DNA from: JBBKWX01 sp037969175
GTDB lineage: Bacteria > Bacteroidota > Bacteroidia > AKYH767-A > JBBKVM01
NCBI GenBank assembly: GCA_037969175.1
Contig: JBBKWX010000114.1
Coordinates: 1 to 21,138 of the forward strand
Direction of reading: 5' to 3'
DNA length: 21,138 nt
The notes beneath the pieces were generated by a model that was not told the origin of the DNA, searched no databases, and worked only from the letters and a program-made list of their open reading frames with translations. This document shows, in pieces, positions 1-6,986 of this stretch. The position numbers and the translations under genes were made by a program. Numbering within the stretch: the stretch's first letter is position 1; every line of letters begins with the position of its first letter.

Positions 1-884
1 AGCTTTGATATTTCTGATCTGATAAACTCAGGATTGGTATTTGATGCATAAGATGGATGAATTCCAATCCTCGCATAATCCGAAAGATTTTTGATAAGGC
101 TCTGCAATTTTTTACTTCTTGCAGGAACGTTCTTATCATTCTCACCATACTCGGCCAGCAAGAAAAAATATATCACTTCCAGATTATACTTTTGTTGGAT
201 CTCTAATTGAAAATCATAAGTGTCATAGGGATCTTTCATCAAACCAAATAAAACTTTTGTCCGCTCGGTGAGCTGTGAAAAATTGAAATGGGAAAAGTCT
301 CTCAAATATCCACCTGCTATTCGCATAAGTCCTTTTTCCTTATAAGCGTATGCATTATCAATATCAATAGTAGAGATCATTTTGTATTTCCTTTCCTGAT
401 ATTCTAAATCTGGAAATTTTTCCAAAAGTATTCTTTTGAAATATACAGCCCAGATCTCTACAACAGGCTGTTTCAAAAACCCTTTTTGATATGCTATTGA
501 TTCGTGTGCACTGAATCTGTCATGACGATCACGAATATGAGGAAGGTACTCTTCATACCTGCTTACCATGAAAAAACTTGCTGCAAAAAGATCAAAAGGG
601 ATAGTGTATTTTGGATGCGTACCATAAAACGCAATTGTGTTTTCGAATCTGAAAACTGTTAACTCTTGATCAGCAATTCCCTTTTCAAACAACAATTTAG
701 CAGCACTGACAAATAGCTCATCCCCTAGCGGTTGGTCACCATAACTGAACTTAGGATCAGAAGAATTTACAAACTCCTCCTCACTTGTTGTGAGCTTATA
801 ATTGATTCCAAGAATATCACGGATTAATAGATCAAATGTATATCTCAATCTCGGACCATTCTTTCGGGAAAATATCAGTAGCAT
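1..884 (-). CDS. Polysaccharide deacetylase-like protein (CE4/NodB-type), partial, 3' end beyond the window
   Basis: The minus-strand frame stays open for 294 codons from ATG 884-882 to the left edge. In-frame TAA TAA just upstream fixes this ATG as the first possible start. Residues 1-165 look like the N-terminal domain found on many Bacteroidota polysaccharide deacetylases (DUF7033-like, from memory). Residues 172-176 read TIDID, a motif-1-like metal-binding stretch, and residues 274-278 read GIHPS, a motif-2-like His segment. The family removes N- or O-acetyl groups from sugars with a divalent metal. The gene begins 15 nt after the UDP-sugar 2-epimerase stop, so the two are probably co-transcribed, which fits a role in envelope polysaccharide. 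No signal peptide is seen. The remaining catalytic motifs lie off the window, so activity cannot be judged. Family call is fairly sure; substrate is unknown. Confidence 0.72.
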   Translation of the reverse strand, partial: MLLIFSRKNGPRLRYTFDLLIRDILGINYKLTTSEEEFVNSSDPKFSYGDQPLGDELFVSAAKLLFEKGIADQELTVFRFENTIAFYGTHPKYTIPFDLFAASFFMVSRYEEYLPHIRDRHDRFSAHESIAYQKGFLKQPVVEIWAVYFKRILLEKFPDLEYQERKYKMISTIDIDNAYAYKEKGLMRIAGGYLRDFSHFNFSQLTERTKVLFGLMKDPYDTYDFQLEIQQKYNLEVIYFFLLAEYGENDKNVPARSKKLQSLIKNLSDYARIGIHPSYASNTNPEFIRSEISK

Positions 885-899
885 ATCGATTTTTTATTA

Positions 900-2087
900 C
901 TAATAAATATGCTTTAAAATTTCACTGCAAATAAATTCCGCAGCTTTTCCATTTCCATAATAATCAGGAAAATTCGCAGGAGGATTTTCAAGATAAGCTT
1001 TTGATGCTTCAAAGATCATATCTTCATTCGCGTCTACGATCTTAGCGCATCCAGCTTCTACCAATTCTACCCATTCGGTTTCAGGTCGGAATATCACACT
1101 GGGTTTTTGGAAAAAAAATGCTTCTTTTTGAACACCACCTGAATCTGTCATTATAAGTTTCGTATTCTTCTCCAATAATACCATTTCCAGAAAACTTGCA
1201 GGAGGTAAAATATGAAATCCTTTATCACTGATTATTTCATTGTAAAGTGAGGGATCCAAATGATCCGCAATCATTTTATTTGTCCTGGGGTGAAGAGGTA
1301 AAACGATCTCAGTATTTTTTTGTTCTCTGATTTTTTTCAATGATGCAAATAAAGCATTCAACCGTTTAGGTTCATCAGTATTATTGTTTCGATGTATAGT
1401 TGCTAAAATATAATTAGTCCTGTCTATCTTATTTTCAAAGAAGTAATTTGCCTTCGCTTCAGCTTTAGAAGAAAAGAAAAGACTATTATCATACATCACA
1501 TCGCCACAATGATAAATGCCCGGATTATTATTTGAAAATGGGGCTTCATTCTCAGGGTTAAATCCTTCAAGTACTAAATTTTGGAATCCTGTTGCAGTTG
1601 GAGAAAATAATAATGTAGCACAATGATCACATAAGATCCGATTGATCTCTTCCGGCATTGCTTTATTAAATGATCTCAGTCCTGCTTCAATATGCACAAC
1701 CGGAATATGTAATTTTGCAGCAGCAATTGCTCCGGCTAAAGTAGAATTTGTATCACCGTATAATATAATTGCATTGGGTTTTTCGGCTAAAAGAAGTTCT
1801 TCAATTCCTTTGATCATCGCTGCAGTTTGTTCCCCATGATTTCCTGACCCTACATTCAAATTATGTTTCGGTAACGGAATTTCCAGTTCTTCAAAAAACA
1901 CTTCAGACATATTGTGATCATAATGTTGTCCGGTATGTACTATCACTTCTTCTAAATCATTTGAAAAATGATTCTTTATTGCACGGCTTATTGCAGCAGC
2001 TTTTATGATCTGCGGTCGAGCACCTATTATTGTTAATAATTTTAGTTTCAAGAATGCGAATTTAATGATTTTAGAGGAGTCCCTCAT
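900..2087 (-). CDS. wecB: Non-hydrolysing UDP-N-acetylglucosamine 2-epimerase family protein (WecB/WbpI type)
   Basis: This enzyme family inverts C2 of UDP-GlcNAc or UDP-GlcNAc-derived sugars in the cytoplasm to make precursors of surface polysaccharide. Visible motifs in order are GARPQIIKAA, TGQHYD, YGDTNSTLAGA, HIEAGLRS, PEEINR, TIHR, TDSGGVQKEA, RPETEWVELVEAG and YGNGKAA, covering the whole two-domain GT-B-like fold. The RPETEWVELVEAG and TIHR..NTD forms resemble WbpI-like UDP-GlcNAc3NAcA epimerases more than E. coli WecB (TERPE, GHRRE), so the substrate is open. Start choice: ATG 2087 overlaps the radC stop by 17 nt and adds about 12 residues. TTG 2051 gives MKLKLLTIIGARPQ, which fits the family N-terminus better. 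Neither has a clear ribosome binding site. The gene lies between radC and the deacetylase-like gene on one probable transcript. Confidence 0.88.
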   Translation of the reverse strand: MRDSSKIIKFAFLKLKLLTIIGARPQIIKAAAISRAIKNHFSNDLEEVIVHTGQHYDHNMSEVFFEELEIPLPKHNLNVGSGNHGEQTAAMIKGIEELLLAEKPNAIILYGDTNSTLAGAIAAAKLHIPVVHIEAGLRSFNKAMPEEINRILCDHCATLLFSPTATGFQNLVLEGFNPENEAPFSNNNPGIYHCGDVMYDNSLFFSSKAEAKANYFFENKIDRTNYILATIHRNNNTDEPKRLNALFASLKKIREQKNTEIVLPLHPRTNKMIADHLDPSLYNEIISDKGFHILPPASFLEMVLLEKNTKLIMTDSGGVQKEAFFFQKPSVIFRPETEWVELVEAGCAKIVDANEDMIFEASKAYLENPPANFPDYYGNGKAAEFICSEILKHIY

Positions 2088-2748
2088 CAGCAAAACTAAA
2101 GTAAGCTTCAGAAGTCAAAATTATATGATCTAAGACCGGTATCTCTAGAAACTTTCCAGCTTCTTTCAACCTTTGTGTTAGTTCGGTATCAGCTTTACTC
2201 GGCTTCTCGTTTCCACTCGGGTGATTATGTGCAAGGATAATTGAACTGCTTAAGCTATCCAATGCAGATTTGAAGATCAGTCTACTATCAACCACAGTGC
2301 CTGCAATGCCTCCTTTACTGATCATTTGTTGCTTAATTATTTTGTTTGCCCTGTTAAGATACAAAACCCAAAATTCTTCATGACTCAAGTCAGCTAAAAT
2401 AGGATGCAATACATCTGCTGCGTCCTTACTGCAAGTTACTGAACATTTCTTCCCGGCTTCTTGGCTTGATCTTCTCCGGCCTAACTCAAAAGCTGAAATG
2501 ATACGGATTGCTTTTGCATTCCCTACTCCTTTAACCCGAATTAATTGGTTAACATCCATACGACTTAACGCGTGTAGATCATCATTGCAGCTTGAAAGGA
2601 TTTCCCTTGCTAAAACAAGTGCATTGTTTTTCGAATCTCCACTTCCAATAAGTATTGCAAGTAGTTCTGATTCTGTTAGATGTTGCCTGCCTTTTTCAAG
2701 CAGTTTCTCTCGTGGACGCTCAGAAACGTGCCAATTGTTGATTCCCAT
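2071..2748 (-). CDS. radC: RadC family JAB/MPN domain protein
   Basis: The full-length 225-residue protein has an N-terminal UPF0758 region (residues 1-60), a helix-hairpin-helix at 72-80 (VKGVGNAKA) and a C-terminal JAMM metalloprotease-like domain. The metal motif is intact: HNHPSG at 174-179, with H174, H176, S184 and D187 in HxH-x7-SxxD spacing, and a possible catalytic Glu at 124 or 125. Despite its name, the family has no proven DNA-repair role; the fold suggests a metal-dependent isopeptidase or nuclease-associated function. The minus-strand sequence GGAAGGAGGAG about 10 nt before the ATG is a strong Shine-Dalgarno-like site. Two other ATGs just upstream are out of frame. The gene starts the radC / 2-epimerase / deacetylase-like cluster, downstream of the rpsT terminator. 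Confidence 0.95.
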   Translation of the reverse strand: MGINNWHVSERPREKLLEKGRQHLTESELLAILIGSGDSKNNALVLAREILSSCNDDLHALSRMDVNQLIRVKGVGNAKAIRIISAFELGRRRSSQEAGKKCSVTCSKDAADVLHPILADLSHEEFWVLYLNRANKIIKQQMISKGGIAGTVVDSRLIFKSALDSLSSSIILAHNHPSGNEKPSKADTELTQRLKEAGKFLEIPVLDHIILTSEAYFSFADEGLL

Positions 2749-2787
2749 AATTCATCATTCTCCTCCTTCCAACTACAAATAAAAAAC

Positions 2788-2822
2788 AAAAATGGCTCCA
2801 TGCAAAACATGAAGCCATTTTT
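2788..2822 (-). terminator. Rho-independent terminator after rpsT
   Basis: Positions 2788-2802 pair with 2808-2822 around a 5-nt loop, with one C/A mismatch (2798/2812) and a GC-containing core (TGGCT/AGCCA). Read on the minus strand, the stem is followed by a T-rich tract (complement of 2781-2790). It sits 21 nt beyond the rpsT stop and before radC. Short T/A runs flank both sides, but only minus-strand genes occur here. Confidence 0.85.
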
Positions 2823-2843
2823 CATCTTATAAGTGAATATACC

Positions 2844-3095
2844 TTACAGGCCGTTCACCATCAGAGCAAGACTCGACTTGAGATTTGCTGCTTTTTTCTT
2901 ATGTATTACATTTTTCTTCGCAAGATTATCTAACAAAGAAGTGATCTTTGGCAACATAGCAGTTGCTTCTTTCTTGTCTTTCAGGTCACGCATAGCCTTT
3001 AAAGCATTACGCATTGTTTTTGCCTGATAACGATTCTTTACACGCTTTGCATCATTTGAACGGATTCTCTTGATGGATGATTTATGATTAGCCAT
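2844..3095 (-). CDS. rpsT: 30S ribosomal protein S20
   Basis: An 83-residue basic, Ala/Lys-rich helical protein beginning MANHKSSIKRIR, the hallmark S20 N-terminus, with NRYQAKTMRNALK in the middle and HKKKAANLKSSLA near the end. S20 binds 16S rRNA early in 30S assembly. Its length is normal for the family. It lies 41 nt downstream of tRNA-Glu, with no terminator between them, so the two are probably made from the promoter at 3237-3267. The rho-independent terminator at 2788-2822 closes the unit. No clear Shine-Dalgarno sequence precedes it, as is usual in Bacteroidota. Confidence 0.98.
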   Translation of the reverse strand: MANHKSSIKRIRSNDAKRVKNRYQAKTMRNALKAMRDLKDKKEATAMLPKITSLLDNLAKKNVIHKKKAANLKSSLALMVNGL

Positions 3096-3136
3096 TACCT
3101 CAATATTTTAAATTTGTGCTACTTATTGCACTTTTG

Positions 3137-3208
3137 TAGCCCGTAGGGGAATCGAACCCCTGTTTCAAGGATGAAAACCTTGCGTCCTCACCCCTAGACG
3201 AACGGGCC
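3137..3208 (-). tRNA. tRNA-Glu (anticodon TTC)
   Basis: The minus strand folds as a 72-nt cloverleaf. The acceptor stem is GGCCCGT/ACGGGCT with a terminal G-U pair and discriminator A. The D arm lies around CGTCTAGGGGTGAGGACG, the anticodon stem is CAAGG/CCTTG with loop TTTTCAT (anticodon TTC), and the T arm is AGGGG/CCCCT with loop TTCGATT. No CCA is encoded; the genomic bases after the discriminator are CAA. Confidence 0.96.
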
Positions 3209-3236
3209 ATTATCATTCAATTGCCTGAATGGGCTG

Positions 3237-3267
3237 CAAAGGTAAAACAAATTTGAAATCTGCAAAA
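3237..3267 (-). promoter_or_regulatory. Bacteroidota-type promoter for tRNA-Glu / rpsT
   Basis: On the minus strand, TACCTTTG (3244-3237) matches the Bacteroidota -7 consensus TAnnTTTG exactly. A TTTTG (3267-3263) lies 18 nt upstream at about the -33 position. Predicted transcription would start near 3229, about 20 nt before the tRNA 5' end, leaving a short leader for processing. This is consensus matching only. Confidence 0.62.
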
Positions 3268-3286
3268 GAAAAAATATGTTTTTTTA

Positions 3287-3982
3287 CTATTCGATCAAAT
3301 CTGTGTCTGCCTGAAACCGAAAGCCCAACCTTTTACCCGTTGAAACATTTGTATTTAAATTGGCAGACATTACATCATCCAGACTTGCCATTTTAACTTG
3401 ATCATATGGAGGAGTATATAAGTCAAAATCAAGACAATACAATACTGTCGATTCAATGATGGATGACATCTGATCTTCATCCATTACAGAATGATCAAAA
3501 TCATTATAAAGAAAACCCAATTGCCTTTTTCCTTCCATAAAATAATGTGAGTCCTTATTTATAAATAAACGCCCTACCAGATAACCTATATCATTGACTC
3601 TATTGTATTTAATAGAATCCGCCAGGAAATTATAAATACTGATCATTCCACAATACGAATTCGAAGGATCTTTATTCACATATGAATTCTTCCACATACT
3701 ATGTTCTCTGTCAAAAGTAAAAACATTGGTATGCATAATAAATATCATTTCATCACTTGCAAATTTTAATTCAACCTGGAACTCACTACTATCCTTGTAT
3801 TCTAATCCTATCCTCGAATCCAGTTTCTTTACCAGGGGCTTATACTTTTCTTCAATATCCTTTAGTTTTTTCTTTAATAAAGAAAAAACTTTGAGCGTAT
3901 TATCATATACATTTTGCTTCAGGACACTCTTTTCCTCAAGCATTTGCATGATCAGCTTTTCTGTATCAAGAACTTTTTCCAT
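3287..3982 (-). CDS. Unrecognised 231-residue protein encoded directly behind proS
   Basis: I do not recognise this protein. It has no signal peptide or membrane segment, so it is probably cytoplasmic. Residues 1-55 are charged and helical, with coiled-coil character (LLKKKLKDIEEKYKPLVKKL at 35-54). The rest appears mixed alpha/beta, with an acidic stretch DFDHSVMDEDQ near residue 163 and hydrophobic strands such as DEMIFIMHTNVFTF. Its ATG lies 3 nt after the proS stop (TAA TTT ATG), which implies co-transcription and probable translational coupling with proS. Upstream it has no promoter of its own. A new promoter, for tRNA-Glu, starts about 20 nt beyond its stop. Codon use looks like that of its neighbours. 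A link to tRNA charging is possible from position only. Confidence 0.75.
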   Translation of the reverse strand: MEKVLDTEKLIMQMLEEKSVLKQNVYDNTLKVFSLLKKKLKDIEEKYKPLVKKLDSRIGLEYKDSSEFQVELKFASDEMIFIMHTNVFTFDREHSMWKNSYVNKDPSNSYCGMISIYNFLADSIKYNRVNDIGYLVGRLFINKDSHYFMEGKRQLGFLYNDFDHSVMDEDQMSSIIESTVLYCLDFDLYTPPYDQVKMASLDDVMSANLNTNVSTGKRLGFRFQADTDLIE

Positions 3983-3985
3983 AAA

Positions 3986-5461
3986 TTAATATGCTCGAGC
4001 AAATAGAACTCTTTGATTTGAAGGCATGCCAGTCAAAACACATTTACCATTTTCCGGTTTGTTATTCAAGGGAATACATCTAATAGTTGCTTTTGTTAAC
4101 TCCTTTATCTTTTCTTCTGTTTCAGGTGTTCCATCCCAATGGGCATACACAAATCCACCTTTATCATCGAGAATCTTTGTTAACTCCTCCATGCTATCGG
4201 CTTTGAACGTCATATTATCTTTAAAATCCAATGCCTTTTTATAAAGATTATCCTGAATTTGTTCGAGTAAGTTAACAATTTTAACTTCAATATCTGTGAC
4301 TTGATATACACTCTTTTCCAATGTATCTCTTCTTGCAACTTCCACTGTTCCAGAAGCCACATCTCTTGGACCAATAGCAATTCTCAGTGGTACTCCTTTG
4401 AATTCGTATTCGGCAAATTTGTATCCCGGCTTATGTGTATCTCTATTATCAAATTTTACAGACACACCCTTTGCGATCAATTTTGACTTTATGTTTTCAG
4501 CAACAACAGTAACCTGAGCAAATTCTTCTTCTGATTTATAAATCGGTACAATAACCACTTGTATTGGAGCAAGTTTTGGTGGAAGGACCAGTCCATTATC
4601 ATCAGAATGCGCCATGATCAATGCACCCATCAAGCGAGTAGAGACACCCCATGAAGTAGCCCATACAAATTCCTGTATCCCTTCTTTTGAGGTATACTTT
4701 ACATCAAATGCTTTTGCAAAATTCTGTCCAAGAAAATGCGAAGTGCCTGCTTGTAATGCTTTGCCGTCTTGCATCAATGCTTCAATGCAATAGGTATCCA
4801 AAGCACCGGCAAATCTTTCATTTGGACTTTTAACACCTTTGATCACCGGAAGCGCCATCCATTCTTCAGCAAAAGTTGCATAAACTTCCAGCATCTTTTC
4901 AGTCTCTTCAATAGCCTCTTCTTTTGTAGCATGTGCTGTATGCCCTTCCTGCCATAAGAACTCAGTTGTCCTGAGGAAAAATCGAGTTCTCATTTCCCAT
5001 CTGACAACATTGGCCCACTGATTTATAAGAATTGGTAGATCTCTATATGATTGTATCCAATTTTTATATGTACTCCATATGATCGTTTCTGAAGTAGGCC
5101 GGATTATCAATTCTTCCTCCAGCCGAGCATCCGGATCAACTATAATACCTGACCCATCTTCTGCGTTCTTTAACCTGTAGTGGGTAACTACTGCGCATTC
5201 TTTGGCAAATCCTTCTACATGCGCAGCTTCTTTACTCAGGAAGGATTTAGGAATGAAGAGTGGGAAATATGCATTCTGATGTCCTGTCTCCTTAAACATG
5301 ATATCCAATTGTTGTTGCATCTTTTCCCAAATGGCATAACCGTAAGGTTTAATTACCATACAACCTCTCACAGCAGAATTTTCTGCAAGGTCAGCCTTGA
5401 CTACAATGTCCTGGTACCATTGAGAATAATTTTCAGCGCGTGATGGAAAGTCTTTTGCCAT
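3986..5461 (-). CDS. proS: Prolyl-tRNA synthetase, archaeal/eukaryote-type (ProS type 3)
   Basis: ProRS charges tRNA-Pro with proline using ATP. The 491-residue protein has class II motifs: motif 1 around residues 31-70, motif 2 with RPTSETIIW (121-129), RWEMRTRFFLRTTEFLWQEG (153-172) and motif 3 with GVSTRLMGALIMAHSDDNG (272-290). An anticodon-binding domain begins at about residue 298 (QVVIVPIY), and the C-terminal extension ends in a conserved Tyr (FARAY). It lacks the INS editing insertion of E. coli-type ProRS, as expected of type 3. The C-terminal zinc-site region keeps only two Cys (RCIPL and GKCVLTG) instead of the four of archaeal enzymes, so zinc is probably not bound there. It diverges from the Tyr-rich lipoprotein gene, and the unknown protein at 3287-3982 follows 3 nt behind. 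Confidence 0.97.
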   Translation of the reverse strand: MAKDFPSRAENYSQWYQDIVVKADLAENSAVRGCMVIKPYGYAIWEKMQQQLDIMFKETGHQNAYFPLFIPKSFLSKEAAHVEGFAKECAVVTHYRLKNAEDGSGIIVDPDARLEEELIIRPTSETIIWSTYKNWIQSYRDLPILINQWANVVRWEMRTRFFLRTTEFLWQEGHTAHATKEEAIEETEKMLEVYATFAEEWMALPVIKGVKSPNERFAGALDTYCIEALMQDGKALQAGTSHFLGQNFAKAFDVKYTSKEGIQEFVWATSWGVSTRLMGALIMAHSDDNGLVLPPKLAPIQVVIVPIYKSEEEFAQVTVVAENIKSKLIAKGVSVKFDNRDTHKPGYKFAEYEFKGVPLRIAIGPRDVASGTVEVARRDTLEKSVYQVTDIEVKIVNLLEQIQDNLYKKALDFKDNMTFKADSMEELTKILDDKGGFVYAHWDGTPETEEKIKELTKATIRCIPLNNKPENGKCVLTGMPSNQRVLFARAY

Positions 5462-5513
5462 AAAATTTGTATATTTTTGGTATGATATTTGAATTTAAAT
5501 CCTTGAAGGAAGG

Positions 5514-5521
5514 CAAAATTA
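5514..5521 (-). promoter_or_regulatory. Candidate -7 element for proS
   Basis: TAATTTTG on the minus strand (5521-5514) matches TAnnTTTG and would place the transcript start about 45 nt before the proS ATG. No TTTG is seen at the expected -33 spacing, so this is a partial match in an AT-rich divergent intergenic region. Confidence 0.38.
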
Positions 5522-5593
5522 CCATTTTAATTTATTAAACCTTCCGGACTTAATATCATCACAATAATAAAGCTAAACATAGGAGGACAAATC

Positions 5594-6961
5594 ATGATCC
5601 AAAAATATTTAATTTTCTCGTTAACAGTTTTGACGTTAAGCGCTTGTTCTTCAACATATAGCGCAAGAAGTGGCAATTATGGTGATGATGTTTATTATTC
5701 AGGCCGGTCTGAATCTCCAACCCAAATACAAGAACCTGCACCGGTTAATAATGCTTCACCTGAAGATTATACTTCGACTTCTCAAGCTAATTCAAATTCA
5801 ATTGATCAAAATTCAGGGGAACGCTTTCAAAAAAATACTGACAGTACGACCACTTCTGATGGCAAAACATACATTACAAACAACTATTATTATGATGAGG
5901 ATGATTATTATGATTATGCCTACTCAGCAAGAATAAAACGTTTTCACAGACCAAGCAGACTTCCCTATTATCACACTTATTACACAAACTCATACTGGTA
6001 TAGCCATAACCCTGGATATTGGGGTGTAAGTATTTATAATTCTTATCCATGGTGGGGGCCTAGTTACTGTGTCTCATATCCATTTTATTATGGTTATTAT
6101 CAGCCTTATTATGGATACTCTTCTTATTATGGCTATTACGGTTCAAACTATTGGTACGGTTACAACCACGGATACAATAATGGGTATTGGGCAGGATATA
6201 ATCATGGTTATAATGATGGACACTTTGGATATAATCACCCTAATTACTACAATAGTTATGATAACACCAATTATTATTACGGCCCCAGAGGTGGCACATC
6301 AAATAATAATCAAATAAATCAATATACTCCACAAAGTCTGGCATCTACTTACACATCTGCTCAGCAAGGACCTGACAAGAATCTTGGAAGAGATTTGGAA
6401 TCTGCAGGCAAACCGATGATTACTCCTAATCCAACCGGGAATCCGAAAGGAACTATTGGATCAGATAATGAAGTTGCGCCAAAACCTAAACCGGGAATTG
6501 TTTCAGAGCCTGTAAAATCAGCTCCTGCATCCGAAGACCAGCCGAAAGGAAATACACCAACCATAAACTCTGAAGATAATTCTCCTTCACCAAAACCTCA
6601 ATATCATGACCCAAAAGGCTACGAAGTTGAACCTGTAAATCCGACTCCACGTCCTCAATACAACGAGCCTAAAAACAACGAATCGGAACCTGTAAAACCT
6701 GCGCCCAGACCTTCTTATGAAGTTCAACCATCTTCTCCAAATGAAAGCTCTCCTTATCAGACACAACCACGTCCTAATCGCCCTGAACCTCAGGTAAGAC
6801 CTAAATCAAATACTAACGAACAAGAAACTCCAAAACAAAACAATACTCCAAGGAGCAATTATTCAACACCATCAAATTCAACTCCGCGTAGTATTCCTAA
6901 TACACCATCCAGAACAAATAGCTCGGGGAGTGGTACTCAAAACCAACGCAGTCCTAGATAA
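5594..6961 (+). CDS. Tyr-rich and Pro-rich low-complexity lipoprotein
   Basis: The 455-residue precursor starts with a lipoprotein signal (residues 1-17) and lipobox LSAC, with Cys18 as the lipidation site, so it is a membrane-anchored envelope protein. Residues 20-95 are Ser/Asn/Thr-rich linker. Residues 97-230 are extremely Tyr-rich, opening with NNYYYDEDDYYDYAYSARI and ending with two copies of GYNHGYN (189-207). Residues 295-455 are Pro/Ser/Asn-rich and disordered, with a 19-residue tandem repeat at 333-370. I recall Bacteroidota lipoproteins with a similar acidic-Tyr then RFHRP core but know no function for them. An AGGAGG at 5581-5586, 7 nt before ATG, is a textbook Shine-Dalgarno site, unusual for this phylum and suggestive of strong translation. 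The OmpP1/FadL gene follows after 25 nt, so the two may work together at the outer membrane. Confidence 0.85.
   Translation: MIQKYLIFSLTVLTLSACSSTYSARSGNYGDDVYYSGRSESPTQIQEPAPVNNASPEDYTSTSQANSNSIDQNSGERFQKNTDSTTTSDGKTYITNNYYYDEDDYYDYAYSARIKRFHRPSRLPYYHTYYTNSYWYSHNPGYWGVSIYNSYPWWGPSYCVSYPFYYGYYQPYYGYSSYYGYYGSNYWYGYNHGYNNGYWAGYNHGYNDGHFGYNHPNYYNSYDNTNYYYGPRGGTSNNNQINQYTPQSLASTYTSAQQGPDKNLGRDLESAGKPMITPNPTGNPKGTIGSDNEVAPKPKPGIVSEPVKSAPASEDQPKGNTPTINSEDNSPSPKPQYHDPKGYEVEPVNPTPRPQYNEPKNNESEPVKPAPRPSYEVQPSSPNESSPYQTQPRPNRPEPQVRPKSNTNEQETPKQNNTPRSNYSTPSNSTPRSIPNTPSRTNSSGSGTQNQRSPR
6158..6214 (+). repeat. Tyr/Gly/Asn repeat segment in the lipoprotein gene
   Basis: Codons 189-207 encode GYNHGYNNGYWAGYNHGYN, two imperfect GYNHGYN(N/D)G units. 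They follow a YGYY-rich stretch (residues 166-188). The DNA repeats are degenerate (ggttacaaccacggatac versus ggatataatcatggttat), so the repeat is maintained at the protein level rather than being a recent DNA duplication. Confidence 0.65.
6590..6703 (+). repeat. 19-residue Pro-rich tandem repeat, two units
   Basis: Residues 333-351 (PKPQYHDPKGYEVEPVNPT) and 352-370 (PRPQYNEPKNNESEPVKPA) align over 19 positions. Another PRPSY begins at 371, and a more divergent PKPKP..SEPVKSAP lies upstream near residues 296-310. The pattern is P(K/R)PQY..PK..E.EPV.P. The DNA copies are diverged, so this is an old repeat in an unstructured tail. Confidence 0.75.
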
Positions 6962-6986
6962 TCATTAATATAATGTTTGATCATAT

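Noticed and set aside
2091..2093. TTG at 2093 as start of the 2-epimerase
   Set aside because: It overlaps radC further than ATG 2087 and only adds residues foreign to the family.
3269..3285. A6-TATG-T7 hairpin-like stretch after the unknown gene
   Set aside because: It contains only A-T pairs and lies upstream of the tRNA promoter; such runs are expected in AT-rich gaps.
5962..6290. Repetitive TAT/TAC-rich DNA that could suggest a satellite or CRISPR-like array
   Set aside because: There is no fixed repeat-spacer period, and the pattern comes from Tyr codons in one reading frame.
6361..6564. Minus-strand open frame inside the lipoprotein gene
   Set aside because: It lies opposite a Pro-rich low-complexity region that removes stop codons by composition; no recognisable protein or start signal.
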